DNA of 64,000 bases from Coriobacteriia bacterium (GTDB lineage Bacteria > Actinomycetota > Coriobacteriia > Anaerosomatales > JAAXUF01). The stretch is from the NCBI GenBank assembly GCA_013336165.1, contig JAAXUF010000001.1:1-64000 (forward strand), read 5' to 3'. Shown one piece after another: positions 8,155 to 17,251 of this stretch. The position numbers and the translations under genes are program-made. The notes beneath the pieces were generated by a model. The model was not told the DNA's origin. It searched no databases and saw nothing but the letters and a program-made list of their open reading frames with translations. Position 1 is the first letter of the stretch. Each line of letters opens with the position of its first letter.

Positions 8155-9536
8155 TGGCCGGCTCACTCGGCAGCATTCTCGTCATGGGACTTGGTCGGAG
8201 CGGCCGGGCAACCGTGCACTATGCCGCAGCACTGGTCACGTCCGGCGAGGCTGTGTCCGTCACAGCGGTTGACTGCTCGGACACTCCGGCTCTGCGCGAG
8301 GTCGCGACGGAACTGCGGAGTCTTGGCGCGGAGGTTCGGCTCGGCGTGTCCGAGGTCGACGGCCGGTTCGACCTAGGCGTTGCGAGTCCTGGGATCAAAC
8401 CCGGGTCTGCACTCATGAAGGCGGCGAGAGCCGTTTGCGGGAGAGTCATCTCGGAAATCGAGTTCGCCTATTCGCAATCAGACCGGACGTGGGTGGCGAT
8501 CACCGGAACCAACGGCAAGACCACGACGACGGCCCTGGTTGCTCATTTGCTCAACACTGCGGGGATTCCTTCGACCGCGGTTGGCAACATCGGAACGCCC
8601 GCCACAGCGTGTCTGGCCGAAGACGCGGCGAACGTGTTTGTTGCCGAGGTCTCGTCGTTTCAGTTGGCGCTGACCGAGACGTTTCATCCGAGAGTTGCCG
8701 TGCTTCTCAATCTGACCCCGGACCATATCGACTGGCACGGCTCTCTTGAGGCGTATTCGGCCGAGAAGGCGAAGGTTTTTGCGAACATGAGGCCAGGTGA
8801 CGTCGCCGTCATCGACATGGACGACCCGGGCTCGGCAGTGTTTGCCGAGCCTGTCGCCGAACGTGGCGTTTCCGTGGTGCGGGTGAGCCGGAATGTCTTG
8901 TATGCCGATGGCGCGAGCGTAGTTGATGGGGTGATCGTGCTGGCGACCCGCGGGGGTATGATCCGCCTTGTCCGCACCGACGACCTGCAGATCAAGGGCG
9001 AGCACAACATCAGCAACGCCCTCGCGGCAATAGCAGCGGCGCATGCCCTCGGCGCTCCTGCTGAAGGTCTGACAGAGGGACTCGTCTCCTTCACTCCAAT
9101 TGAACATCGGTTGGAACCCGTGGCGGAGATCGAAGGCGTCAGGTGGTTCAACGACAGCAAGGCGACGAATCCGGATGCAGTGCTAAAAGCGCTCACCGCG
9201 TTCAAGGGACAGGGGCTTGTCGTTCTTCTGGGCGGACGAAACAAGGGAAATGACTTTCGCACGTTGGCTGAAGCTGTGGCGCATGGGGCTAAGGCGGCAG
9301 TTCTGTACGGAGAGTCCCGCCATGAACTCGTGGGTGCGTTTGAAGGACTTGCGGTTCAGATGGTGGTAGTGGACACACTCGCCGAGGCCGTCGATTCTGC
9401 GCGGACGCTCTGCGAGCGGGGAGACGCTGTTCTCTTGTCGCCGGCATGTGCGTCTTTCGATCAGTTCTCCTCCTACGAAGAGCGAGGGCGCGCGTTCAAG
9501 TCCCTCATCGCCGCGATCGGGAGCGGGCGAGAGTGA
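8154..9536 (+). CDS. murD: UDP-MurNAc-L-alanine:D-glutamate ligase MurD
   Basis: Adds D-Glu to UDP-MurNAc-L-Ala, the second amino-acid step of the pathway. The N-terminal Rossmann segment contains VMGLGRSGRATV. The ATP loop VAITGTNGKTTTTAL follows at about residue 114, then LNLTPDHIDWH, and the ligase C-terminal domain with WFNDSKATNPDAV and LLGGRNKGNDF. The 460-residue length is usual. Its ATG overlaps the mraY stop by one base (TAATG) and its end overlaps ftsW by 4 nt. Confidence 0.96.
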   Translation: MAGSLGSILVMGLGRSGRATVHYAAALVTSGEAVSVTAVDCSDTPALREVATELRSLGAEVRLGVSEVDGRFDLGVASPGIKPGSALMKAARAVCGRVISEIEFAYSQSDRTWVAITGTNGKTTTTALVAHLLNTAGIPSTAVGNIGTPATACLAEDAANVFVAEVSSFQLALTETFHPRVAVLLNLTPDHIDWHGSLEAYSAEKAKVFANMRPGDVAVIDMDDPGSAVFAEPVAERGVSVVRVSRNVLYADGASVVDGVIVLATRGGMIRLVRTDDLQIKGEHNISNALAAIAAAHALGAPAEGLTEGLVSFTPIEHRLEPVAEIEGVRWFNDSKATNPDAVLKALTAFKGQGLVVLLGGRNKGNDFRTLAEAVAHGAKAAVLYGESRHELVGAFEGLAVQMVVVDTLAEAVDSARTLCERGDAVLLSPACASFDQFSSYEERGRAFKSLIAAIGSGRE

Positions 9537-10771
9537 GTAGCAAGCAACGTCATCAACTTGCAGGCGGCCCCGTGGCCCGGTACCTGCTGCTCGGCATGGT
9601 TGTGTTCCTGACGGCCTTCGGCTTGGTCATGATCTACTCGGCATCATCGATCACTGCGCTCGTCAAAATGGGCTCCGGCCTTTACTACCTTGAACGCCAG
9701 ATGATTTTTGTTGTGGTGGGCGGCGCTCTCGCGTTCGGCCTGTCGCGCTTCGACTACCGACGCTTTCAAGGTATGCTCGGGTATCAGGCGTGGGGGGTGA
9801 TCGTGGCCCTTCTGGTGCTAACGTATGTGCTGGGTCAGACGACCAATGGGTCGCGCCGATGGATTCCGATGGGTTTTTTCAACCCGCAACCGTCCGAGTT
9901 TGCCAAGGTCGCGTGTGTGCTCGTGGCGGCACTCCTGACCGTGGAATGGCAGCGCCGTCGGATGGAGACGAAGAAGTACCTGTTGCGCATGGGAATCTTT
10001 GTCGGGATTCCGGCGCTGCTCATTGTCTTTCAGCCGGATCTGGGAACCGCGATCCTGATGGCTTCCGGTGTGGCAATCGTGCTCTTCCTCGGCGGAATCG
10101 AGATAAAATGGGTGACGCGGGCTGCGGTCCTCTTGGTTGCGTTTGGCGTTTTTGCGATCGCAATCGCGCCGTATCGGCTGGAGCGAGTTATCACCGCACT
10201 CAACCCTTGGTCTGATCCGACAGACAAGGGTTACCAGACCATTCAGGCGCTTCTTGCGTTCGGTACGGGCGGTATCAAGGGGGTTGGACTCGGACTATCC
10301 CGCCAGAAGTGGTTCTACCTGCCGATGGCGGATACTGACTTCATCTTCGCAATGATCGGCGAGGAGGTAGGCCTTATCGGCACCGTTGCCGTCGTGGTGG
10401 CTTTCGCTGTCCTGCTCTACGCAGGTGCCCGTATAGCCATGGGGAGCCGGGATCAATTCGGCCGGCTTCTCGCGGGTGCGCTCACGGGTATGCTTGGTTT
10501 TCAGGCAATTCTAAACATGGCAGCCGTGACGGGGGTGTTTCCGGTGACTGGGAAACCGTTGCCGTTCCTGAGTTACGGTGGGTCATCTATGCTGGTGACT
10601 ATGCTCAGTGTGGGGTTGATACTGTCGGTATCTGAGTTCGGCGCTCGAGCGCCTCGCGTGATGCGAGCTGTCCCGAAAAGCAAGGAGCCAATTCGTGCGA
10701 ATCTTGATGAGCGGCGGAGGCACAGCTGGGCACGTCTACCCCGCGCTGGCAGTGGCGGGGGAGTTCGCTAG
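9533..10771 (+). CDS. ftsW: SEDS-family septal peptidoglycan glycosyltransferase FtsW
   Basis: A polytopic membrane protein (about ten spans, 412 residues) of the SEDS family, which polymerises glycan strands at the septum as partner of FtsI. Recognisable segments include MIYSASS, NGSRRWIPMGFFNPQPSEFAK, QPDLGTA and LPFLSYGGSSM. The start is the GTG at 9533, overlapping the murD stop (GTGA); the open frame extends further upstream but only through murD coding sequence. The reading frame continues 77 nt into murG, giving a basic cytoplasmic tail encoded on top of the MurG glycine-rich loop. Confidence 0.94.
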   Translation: MSSKQRHQLAGGPVARYLLLGMVVFLTAFGLVMIYSASSITALVKMGSGLYYLERQMIFVVVGGALAFGLSRFDYRRFQGMLGYQAWGVIVALLVLTYVLGQTTNGSRRWIPMGFFNPQPSEFAKVACVLVAALLTVEWQRRRMETKKYLLRMGIFVGIPALLIVFQPDLGTAILMASGVAIVLFLGGIEIKWVTRAAVLLVAFGVFAIAIAPYRLERVITALNPWSDPTDKGYQTIQALLAFGTGGIKGVGLGLSRQKWFYLPMADTDFIFAMIGEEVGLIGTVAVVVAFAVLLYAGARIAMGSRDQFGRLLAGALTGMLGFQAILNMAAVTGVFPVTGKPLPFLSYGGSSMLVTMLSVGLILSVSEFGARAPRVMRAVPKSKEPIRANLDERRRHSWARLPRAGSGGGVR

Positions 10772-11840
10772 CGGGTGTGACGAAATGCTGTTCGTGGGGA
10801 CACCGACCGGCGCCGAGTCGCGGCTCGTTGCCGCTGCCGGAATTCGGTTTCGCGAGCTCGCAGCCCGAGGGTTTGACCGAGCTCGCCCCTGGACGTTGAT
10901 CACGTCTTCGCTGCGAATTGCGGCGTCTACTGTCGTTGCATGGGCGTGGATGGGTGCGAATCGGCCCGACGTCGTCGTCGGGTTTGGCGGGTATGTCTCG
11001 ATTCCTGTGGGTATGGCTGCTGCCGTACGCGGAATCCCGCTCGTCTTACACGAGCAAAACTCGGTCCCGGGACTCGCCAACCGTACTCTTTCCCGCTGGG
11101 CTGACAGGGTAGCAGTCACCTACGAGGAATCAAGGTGCTATTTCAGGCATCCCGAGAGGGTCGTGCTGACCGGCAACCCGGTGCGTTCGGCCGTGCTGGG
11201 TGCGGATCGCATCGCTGGCCGAGCCGTACTCGGGATTGAGCCGGACGCTTGCGTGCTGCTTGCTTTCGGAGGGAGTCGGGGGGCGCGCCACATCAACTCG
11301 GCGCTCATCGGACTCCGCGACCGGTTGCTCGCGATCCCCAACCTTGTGGTGTTGCATGTGGCCGGCCCGTCGGAGGTTTCTACGGTTGCCGATGCGCTCG
11401 CGGCAGCAGGCGGGGATCCGGACGACCGCTGGCGCGTCGTGGGCTATCTCGATGACATGGGTTCGGCGTTGGCGGCGGCCGACCTGATCGTCTCTCGTGC
11501 AGGAGCGACATCCATTGCTGAGATCACCGCGCTCGGCTTGCCGGCGGTGCTCGTTCCCTTTCCCTACGCCACCGACGATCACCAAACCAAGAACGCGGCC
11601 GCGCTGGTCGCGTGCGGCGCTGCGGCGCTGGTGCCTGATTCGGAGCTTGACGAGGAACGGTTTGGCGACGTGCTCGTCGGACTGCTCTCGAGCGCAGAAC
11701 GCCGTGCTACCATGTCTGCCGCGTCGCGCACGCTTGGCAGGCCGAATGCCGCCGAGCACGTCGCGCAGGTCGTCCGCTCGGCTGCACAGCGCAGCGGCGG
11801 GGTATCGCACATCGATTCGACGGAGGAGCTTGGTGTCTGA
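10695..11840 (+). CDS. murG: UDP-GlcNAc:lipid I N-acetylglucosaminyltransferase MurG
   Basis: A peripheral membrane GT28 enzyme that converts lipid I to lipid II. The N-terminus carries the SGGGTAGHVYPALAVA loop and the middle FGGYVSIPVGMAA and HEQNSVPGLAN. The nucleotide-sugar site SRAGATSIAEITALGLPA and YATDDHQTKNA lie towards the C-terminus. The GTG start at 10695 is well supported by AAGGAG seven bases upstream. It lies 77 nt inside ftsW, a longer overlap than the other junctions in this operon. Length is 381 residues. Confidence 0.96.
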   Translation: MRILMSGGGTAGHVYPALAVAGEFASGCDEMLFVGTPTGAESRLVAAAGIRFRELAARGFDRARPWTLITSSLRIAASTVVAWAWMGANRPDVVVGFGGYVSIPVGMAAAVRGIPLVLHEQNSVPGLANRTLSRWADRVAVTYEESRCYFRHPERVVLTGNPVRSAVLGADRIAGRAVLGIEPDACVLLAFGGSRGARHINSALIGLRDRLLAIPNLVVLHVAGPSEVSTVADALAAAGGDPDDRWRVVGYLDDMGSALAAADLIVSRAGATSIAEITALGLPAVLVPFPYATDDHQTKNAAALVACGAAALVPDSELDEERFGDVLVGLLSSAERRATMSAASRTLGRPNAAEHVAQVVRSAAQRSGGVSHIDSTEELGV

Positions 11841-13233
11841 GCGCGCATACGCACACTTCATAGGCATCGGTGGTGCGGGCATGAGTGGCATAGCGCTCGT
11901 GTTGGCGCAGCGGGGCCTGACGGTCACCGGCAGCGACCTGAAGGCCTCACGGTACTCTCGCGCGCTTGAAGACGCGGGTGTCACGGTGTTCGTGGGGCAC
12001 TCTGCCGAGAACCTCGGGGATCCTCAGGTGGTCGTGGTGTCCTCGGCGATTCCCGAGAACAACTCCGAACTTGTGGAGGCGCGCAGGAGAGGCCTCCCGG
12101 TATGGCAACGGGCCCGGATGTTGGCGCATCTGGCCGAGGGTCGCACCACGATTGCTGTGGCCGGGACGCACGGAAAGACCACGACAAGCTCGATGATCGC
12201 CACCATGTTGTCGCGGATGGAACTCGATCCCACGTTCCTCATCGGCGGCGAGGTCGAGGGGTTTGGTACGAATGCCGTCAACGGCGGCGGCGAGCACTAC
12301 GTCGTCGAGGCCGACGAATCTGACGGGTCGTTTGTCCACTTGAATCCCTCGGTCGCCGTTGTGACGAACGTGGAAGCCGATCACCTCGATCACTACGGCA
12401 CGTTCGATCGGGTTGAGGAGTCATTCATTGTCTTCATGAACAGGGTTCCTCAAGCCGGTTGCCTGGTCGTGTGCGGGGATCAGCCAAGCCTTACAGCACA
12501 TGCCAAGAACACCGGCCGCCGTGTGGTCACCTACGGGTTCAGCGAAGGATGCGACGTTCGTTGCAGGGTTCTGGGCCGCACCGGAACGGGGATGCGGTTT
12601 GAGGCGGTCGCACCCGGTCTTTCCCCCGTCACCTCGAGTGTCTGCATTCCCGGGGAGCACATGGTGAGCAACGCGACAGCGGCTCTGGCGACCGCGTGGG
12701 CTCTGGGATTGGATATCGCGGCTGCAGGCGGGGCTCTCTCCGATTTCGCGGGCGTGCGCCGACGTTTCGATCTTGTTGGCGAGGTTGACGGGGTGACGGT
12801 TGTTGACGACTATGCTCACCACCCGACCGAAGTGCGTGCAACGCTGAAAGCTGCACACGGCCTCGGCTTCGACAGGGTCTTCGTGCTCTTCCAGCCGCAC
12901 CGCTACTCCAGGACTGAAGCCTTTGCCGACGATTTCGGCGATGCACTTGCGGGGGCCGAACGCGTTGCCCTCATGGACGTCTACAGCGCGGGAGAAGCGC
13001 CGGTACCCGGAGTCAGTGGCAAGACAGTGTTGGAAGCCGTCCTGAAGCGCCATCCGCGCACGCAGACGGCATATCTCCCGCATCGTTCCGAAGTAGTTGC
13101 CTATCTCGCTTCGCGGGTCAGGTCAGGCGATCTTGTGCTCACGATGGGGGCGGGGGACGTCACCACGGTCGGCCCCGAACTGGTACGCGAACTCTCGAAG
13201 ACATCGGCCGAGGACGGCGTTCCGTGTCGCTGA
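11833..13233 (+). CDS. murC: UDP-N-acetylmuramate:L-alanine ligase MurC
   Basis: First Mur ligase, adding L-Ala to UDP-MurNAc. The start is the GTG at 11833 just after GGAGGAG, giving VSERAYAHFIGIGGAGMSGI. The upstream open frame is only a shadow of murG. The ATP loop VAGTHGKTTTSSM lies at about residue 108; TNVEADHLDHY, DDYAHHPTEV and LFQPHRYSR are further MurC landmarks. Length is 466 residues. It overlaps murG by 8 nt and murB by 10 nt. Confidence 0.95.
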   Translation: MSERAYAHFIGIGGAGMSGIALVLAQRGLTVTGSDLKASRYSRALEDAGVTVFVGHSAENLGDPQVVVVSSAIPENNSELVEARRRGLPVWQRARMLAHLAEGRTTIAVAGTHGKTTTSSMIATMLSRMELDPTFLIGGEVEGFGTNAVNGGGEHYVVEADESDGSFVHLNPSVAVVTNVEADHLDHYGTFDRVEESFIVFMNRVPQAGCLVVCGDQPSLTAHAKNTGRRVVTYGFSEGCDVRCRVLGRTGTGMRFEAVAPGLSPVTSSVCIPGEHMVSNATAALATAWALGLDIAAAGGALSDFAGVRRRFDLVGEVDGVTVVDDYAHHPTEVRATLKAAHGLGFDRVFVLFQPHRYSRTEAFADDFGDALAGAERVALMDVYSAGEAPVPGVSGKTVLEAVLKRHPRTQTAYLPHRSEVVAYLASRVRSGDLVLTMGAGDVTTVGPELVRELSKTSAEDGVPCR

Positions 13234-14141
13234 CGGATGCCCATGCGCGGCTTCGAGAAAACCTGTCCGGCGTCGTCAGGCGTGACGAACCCATGGCTCG
13301 GCACACCTCTTTCCAGATTGGCGGCCCGGCTGCGTTGTTCGTCGAATGCAACACGCTCAGCGACCTGTCTTCGGTCGCATCGATACTGGCCGAAGAGGAT
13401 GTGCCATCCGTCGTTCTCGGCAAGGGGAGCAACGTACTGGTGGCCGATACCGGTTTCGAAGGTGCGGTCATCACTTTGGGGAGAGACTTCAAGCGGCACT
13501 CACTGGACGGCGAACACCTCAGGGCAGGCGCGGGGGTGATACTTGCGGCGATCGTACAGGATGTGTTCAAAGCGGGGTACTCCGGTCTGGAGTTCGCGGT
13601 GGGCATTCCCGGAACCGTAGGCGGCGCGCTTGCCATGAATGCAGGAAGTCGGGACGTGTGGATTGGTGCCAACGTTGAGTCGGTCACACTATATGTCCCC
13701 GGGACCGGGCTGGTTGCGGTTCGAGGGCCGGAAATCGCATGGTCCTACCGTCGCAGTGACCTGCCGCAGCGTGGCGTCATTGTGGAAGCCGTGTTGAAGG
13801 TGGCCGAGAACGACGTGGTGCAGATTCGCAGAACCATGGAGGCGAATCTTCGAAGGCGCAAGCGCACTCAGCCGCTGGGTGTCCCGAGCGCAGGTAGCGT
13901 GTTCGTCAATCCCGACGGCGACTCCGCGGGGCGCCTGATCGAGTCCGTGGGGCTTAAAGGGAGACGAGTGGGGCACGCGCAGATCTCTGATGTCCATGCA
14001 AACTTCATAGTGAACACCGGTGGGGCAACAGCTACAGACGTCATATCACTGATACGTATCGTCCTTGATGCAGTGAGGGATTCCCATGGGGTCGAGCTCA
14101 AACCGGAGATCCGGTTCCTCGGGTCGTTCGTCGAAGCGTAA
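13224..14141 (+). CDS. murB: UDP-N-acetylenolpyruvoylglucosamine reductase MurB
   Basis: FAD-dependent NADPH reductase making UDP-MurNAc from the enolpyruvyl precursor. The protein shows HTSFQIGGPAALFVE, the FAD-binding segment LGKGSNVLVADTGFEG and GIPGTVGGALAMNAG. C-terminal landmarks include PSAGSVFVNP (catalytic Ser region) and HANFIVNTGGATA. At 305 residues it is the shorter MurB type without the extra loop of the E. coli enzyme. Inclusion of murB between murC and ftsQ is common in Gram-positive dcw clusters. Confidence 0.95.
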   Translation: MSLTDAHARLRENLSGVVRRDEPMARHTSFQIGGPAALFVECNTLSDLSSVASILAEEDVPSVVLGKGSNVLVADTGFEGAVITLGRDFKRHSLDGEHLRAGAGVILAAIVQDVFKAGYSGLEFAVGIPGTVGGALAMNAGSRDVWIGANVESVTLYVPGTGLVAVRGPEIAWSYRRSDLPQRGVIVEAVLKVAENDVVQIRRTMEANLRRRKRTQPLGVPSAGSVFVNPDGDSAGRLIESVGLKGRRVGHAQISDVHANFIVNTGGATATDVISLIRIVLDAVRDSHGVELKPEIRFLGSFVEA

Positions 14142-15042
14142 GCGCGTCGTCATAGGTGCCGATGAGACCCTAAGGGTAAAGTATAACCATAGGGAAGATA
14201 GCACTGGGCCTGACCGTCCACGCGTCGTCCACAAGGCAGGCCAGGGATCCGGGCAGCGGGCAGGCAGCACGGCCGGGCGCCGAATGGCAACAGAGAAGCG
14301 TCAACAGCGGGATCGCCGCCGACAGGCTGTCTCCATGCACAGGGTTCTTGTATCGATTGTCTTCGTGGGCATACTGGCATTGGTTGTGTGGGGATTGGTT
14401 GCCTTGTGGCGTGCGCCCTTGTTCCCTATACGACATGTGGAAGTTTCAGGAGCCACTCATCTGTCGCAGGAGTCGATTCTGGCTAGCGCATCGGTTCCTG
14501 CCGATGCAACATTACTGAAGTTGCCGTCGTCGGAGATAGAGAAAAGGCTGCTCGCCGCTCCGTGGATCGCCGAAGTGCGAATCTCGCGAAGTCTTCCGGA
14601 TACGTTGAAGATCGCCGTTGTCGAGCGGGTTGCGGCGGCGGTCGTTCGCAGCGGCACCGCTATGTGGCTGGTTTCCGCGGACGGATTCTGGTTAGAGCAG
14701 CATTCCGCCGTTGAGACCTTTGCGGTTCCGGCGGTTGTCGACGTAAGCGGGCTTGCGCCCGTGGCAGGGGAGCGTATTTCGTCACCCGAGGTCACAAACG
14801 TGCTGTCGGTTCTCCGTGGGCTCAGTCCTGATCTTAGTACTCGGATTGTCCGCATTTCCGCTGCAAGCGTCGACAAGACGACCATTATCCTAACCGGACC
14901 GATCGAGGTTGTCGTCGGCGAGGCCGACGACATTGCCAAGAAGGACCAGATCGTCAGAGGAATCTTGGCGGGGCAGAAGAACGTGGTCTACATCGATGTG
15001 CGTCTGGTGGACAAGCCGACTTGGCGTGGTCTGGGAAAGTAA
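14086..15042 (+). CDS. ftsQ: Cell division protein FtsQ/DivIB with POTRA domain
   Basis: A bitopic divisome protein linking FtsL/FtsB to the rest of the machinery. A long, very basic cytoplasmic region of about 85 residues precedes one membrane span (VLVSIVFVGILALVVWGLVAL). The POTRA domain follows, starting at FPIRHVEVSGATHLS and continuing to AAPWIAEVRISRSLPDTLKIAV. The ATG at 14086 has GAGGGA upstream and overlaps murB by 56 nt; a later ATG at 14284 would remove most of the basic tail but has no ribosome site. It is the last gene before the AT-rich gap that precedes ftsZ. Confidence 0.9.
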   Translation: MGSSSNRRSGSSGRSSKRKRVVIGADETLRVKYNHREDSTGPDRPRVVHKAGQGSGQRAGSTAGRRMATEKRQQRDRRRQAVSMHRVLVSIVFVGILALVVWGLVALWRAPLFPIRHVEVSGATHLSQESILASASVPADATLLKLPSSEIEKRLLAAPWIAEVRISRSLPDTLKIAVVERVAAAVVRSGTAMWLVSADGFWLEQHSAVETFAVPAVVDVSGLAPVAGERISSPEVTNVLSVLRGLSPDLSTRIVRISAASVDKTTIILTGPIEVVVGEADDIAKKDQIVRGILAGQKNVVYIDVRLVDKPTWRGLGK

Positions 15043-15079
15043 CCGCGGTATGCTGGACTGAATGCCGGAGGGTTTGTCC

Positions 15080-15201
15080 GTCGTCATTTCGATTTGCTAC
15101 TTGCGTCATACGTAACGTTTATGCGAAGATTGACTGTTGAAATCATACACTAAATGTTAACTTGAGGTCAAGGGTGTGAACAGACCGGTTTCCGGGGAGG
15201 G
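15080..15201 (+). promoter_or_regulatory. AT-rich leader upstream of ftsZ, probable promoter region
   Basis: This stretch is clearly richer in A and T than its surroundings. It contains promoter-like boxes (TTGACT at 15130-15135, TAAATG at 15151-15156, with a short 15-nt spacer) and a perfect small inverted repeat CTTGA-GG-TCAAG at 15161-15172. A GGGGAGGG ribosome site follows at 15194. I cannot fix which boxes are used, but a separate ftsZ promoter here is likely, because the 165-nt gap is unique in an otherwise overlapping operon. Confidence 0.45.
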
Positions 15202-15207
15202 TTCAGG

Positions 15208-16284
15208 ATGCTCGATACAGGCGCGAACTACTTGGCAGTGATAAAGGTCGTCGGGGTTGGCGGCGGCGGGACGAACGCCATCAACCGCATGGTGGAGGCC
15301 GGTGTCAAAGGTGTCGAGTTCATCGCTGTGAACACCGATGCCCAGGCACTACTGATGTCAGACGCGGACTACAAGGTCCACGTGGGAGTGAACCTCACAA
15401 AAGGTCTTGGGGCGGGTGCTGACCCGGATGTCGGTTACCAGGCGGCAGAGGAGAACAAGGCCGAGATCAAGGAAGCGCTTCAGGGCGCCGATATGGTCTT
15501 CATTACCGCAGGTGAAGGCGGCGGCACCGGCACCGGCGCTGCGCCGGTCATCGCGCAAATCGCCAAAGAAGAGATTGGCGCCCTGACGGTCGGCGTCGTC
15601 ACGCGGCCATTTGCGTTCGAGGGCCGCAAACGCGCACTGCAGGCCGATGACGGGATCAAACGCCTGAGCCAAGTGGTGGACACGCTCATCATCATTCCGA
15701 ACGACCGGTTGCTGCAGGTTGCAGAGAAGAAGACATCAATACTCGACGCATTCAGAATCGCCGACGACATTCTTCGTCAAGGAACCCAAGGCATTACGGA
15801 CCTGATCACGGTCCCGGGATTGATCAACCTCGACTTCGCAGATGTACGCACCATTATGGCCGACGCTGGTTCGGCTCTGATGGGTATCGGACTCGCCACG
15901 GGCGACAACCGGGCTCATGACGCGGCCGCGGCTGCGATTTCAAGCCCGCTTCTGGAGTCCTCGATACAAGGGGCGACCGGAGTACTGCTGTCCATCTGTG
16001 GCGGCAGCGACTTGGGACTCTTTGAAGTCAACGAGGCCGCGGAGGTCGTTGCAGCAGCGACAGCGCCGGAAGCAAACATCATCTTCGGGGCGGTCATCGA
16101 CGATTCGATGATGGACCAGATCCGAGTGACTGTCATTGCCACTGGATTCGATGGTCGAAAGAAGCAAGAGACGATGAAGTTCGCTGCAACTGAGGTGGAA
16201 GGAACACCGTTCTCTCGCACATTCGAGCCGTTGTCGGAAGACGAGTTGGATATTCCTGCATTCCTCAAGAAGCGGACCTTCTAG
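15208..16284 (+). CDS. ftsZ: Cell division GTPase FtsZ
   Basis: Tubulin homologue that forms the Z-ring. It has the N-terminal [15 protein letters not shown], the GTP-binding tubulin signature [15 protein letters not shown] at about residues 102-116, and the T7 synergy region with [11 protein letters not shown]. The C-terminal peptide [13 protein letters not shown] is the conserved docking tail that binds membrane tethers such as SepF. Length is 358 residues with a short linker. No ftsA is found in this window; sepF lies 6 kb downstream. Confidence 0.98.
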   Translation: MLDTGANYLAVIKVVGVGGGGTNAINRMVEAGVKGVEFIAVNTDAQALLMSDADYKVHVGVNLTKGLGAGADPDVGYQAAEENKAEIKEALQGADMVFITAGEGGGTGTGAAPVIAQIAKEEIGALTVGVVTRPFAFEGRKRALQADDGIKRLSQVVDTLIIIPNDRLLQVAEKKTSILDAFRIADDILRQGTQGITDLITVPGLINLDFADVRTIMADAGSALMGIGLATGDNRAHDAAAAAISSPLLESSIQGATGVLLSICGGSDLGLFEVNEAAEVVAAATAPEANIIFGAVIDDSMMDQIRVTVIATGFDGRKKQETMKFAATEVEGTPFSRTFEPLSEDELDIPAFLKKRTF

Positions 16285-16313
16285 TCTCATAGTTTTGCCA
16301 ACCATGAACAAAT

Positions 16314-16349
16314 GAGAACCCCGTCGGACTTGCTCTCGACGGGGTTCTC
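16314..16349 (+). terminator. Strong hairpin after ftsZ
   Basis: A perfect 13-bp stem (GAGAACCCCGTCG, 16314-16326, with its complement at 16337-16349) encloses a 10-nt loop. The stem lies 30 nt past the ftsZ stop. Only a weak T-tract follows, so it may act as a terminator or a 3' stabiliser and attenuate transcription into pgeF. Confidence 0.65.
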
Positions 16350-16372
16350 CATCTTGAATACGTGGTATTTCT

Positions 16373-16386
16373 TTGGGCGCGCCCAA
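16373..16386. promoter_or_regulatory. 14-bp perfect palindrome upstream of pgeF
   Basis: TTGGGCGCGCCCAA is a perfect palindrome 34 nt before the pgeF start and just after the ftsZ hairpin. It could be an operator; no protein can be assigned to it from sequence. Confidence 0.3.
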
Positions 16387-16420
16387 CGGGAACAATTCTG
16401 CGAGTAGGGAGTTGACGAGA

Positions 16421-17251
16421 ATGGAGCCAGCAGAATTGATGCAGCCGCAACTCCAACGCGTGACAGCACATGGGATCGCCTATTGGACGGACCGCGCTCT
16501 TCAGGACAGCACGGGGATTCTTGTGGCCTTTTCGGAACGTCTCGGCGGAATCAGCAAAGGACAGTTTGACTCACTGAATCTCGCATCTCACGTGGGCGAT
16601 GATCCCGATTGTGTGGACGAGAACAGGAGTCGCTTCTTGGAAGCGCTCGGGATCATGGAGTGCCGCACCGATCTTGTGACGGCTGAGCAAGTGCATGGCG
16701 TCAAGGTTGCCACCGTAGGCCGACAAGATGCGGGCTCGGGGGCGTTTGCGGCAGGCGGCAGAGGGGCACTGCCGCAAACCGACGCAATCCTGACGGGGGA
16801 GCAGAGAGTCCCGCTGATGCTGTGCTACGCGGATTGCGTGCCGATCGTCATTGTCGCTCCGAGCAGGACTGTCGCTGTGGTGCATGCCGGGTGGCGTGGC
16901 GCAATTGAAGAGATGGCGAGTTCTGCGGCCATTGCCTTGGCCCGGATTGCGGGTTGTTCGGCCAGGGATTTGACTGCATACATCGGACCACACATCCATG
17001 CCTGTCACTACGAGGTTGACGACACCCTGATGTCGCAATTCGTTAACAAGTTTGGTACTCTTGCGCGGGCAGATTCAGGGGGTCTTGACCTCGATGCTGC
17101 CGTAACCGCAAGCCTTGACCGTGCAGGAGTCATTCCGTGCAACATCGCACGTCTCGGGATATGCACAGCCGAGACCACCGACAGATTCTTCTCTCATCGC
17201 GCAGAGCACGGCCGCACAGGAAGACATGCGGCTCTGGTGTGCGTGCTCTGA
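16421..17251 (+). CDS. pgeF: PgeF/YfiH family (LACC1-type) protein, peptidoglycan editing factor
   Basis: Member of the multicopper-oxidase-like DUF152 family. Bacterial members are reported to act on misassembled peptidoglycan precursors or as purine nucleoside phosphorylases. The zinc-site motifs are visible: CYADCVPIVI (Cys) and VHAGWRGA (His), with a third region GPHIHACHYEV, where more typical members have a Cys pair. The ATG at 1642x (16421) follows GGGAG and yields 276 residues. Its place directly after ftsZ is conserved in many Gram-positive genomes. Confidence 0.85.
   Translation: MEPAELMQPQLQRVTAHGIAYWTDRALQDSTGILVAFSERLGGISKGQFDSLNLASHVGDDPDCVDENRSRFLEALGIMECRTDLVTAEQVHGVKVATVGRQDAGSGAFAAGGRGALPQTDAILTGEQRVPLMLCYADCVPIVIVAPSRTVAVVHAGWRGAIEEMASSAAIALARIAGCSARDLTAYIGPHIHACHYEVDDTLMSQFVNKFGTLARADSGGLDLDAAVTASLDRAGVIPCNIARLGICTAETTDRFFSHRAEHGRTGRHAALVCVL

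Noticed and set aside
15151-15172. SoxR/MerR operator before ftsZ (TTAACTTGAGG resembles half a SoxR box)
   Set aside because: Only one half matches, the spacing is wrong, and no MerR-family gene is nearby.
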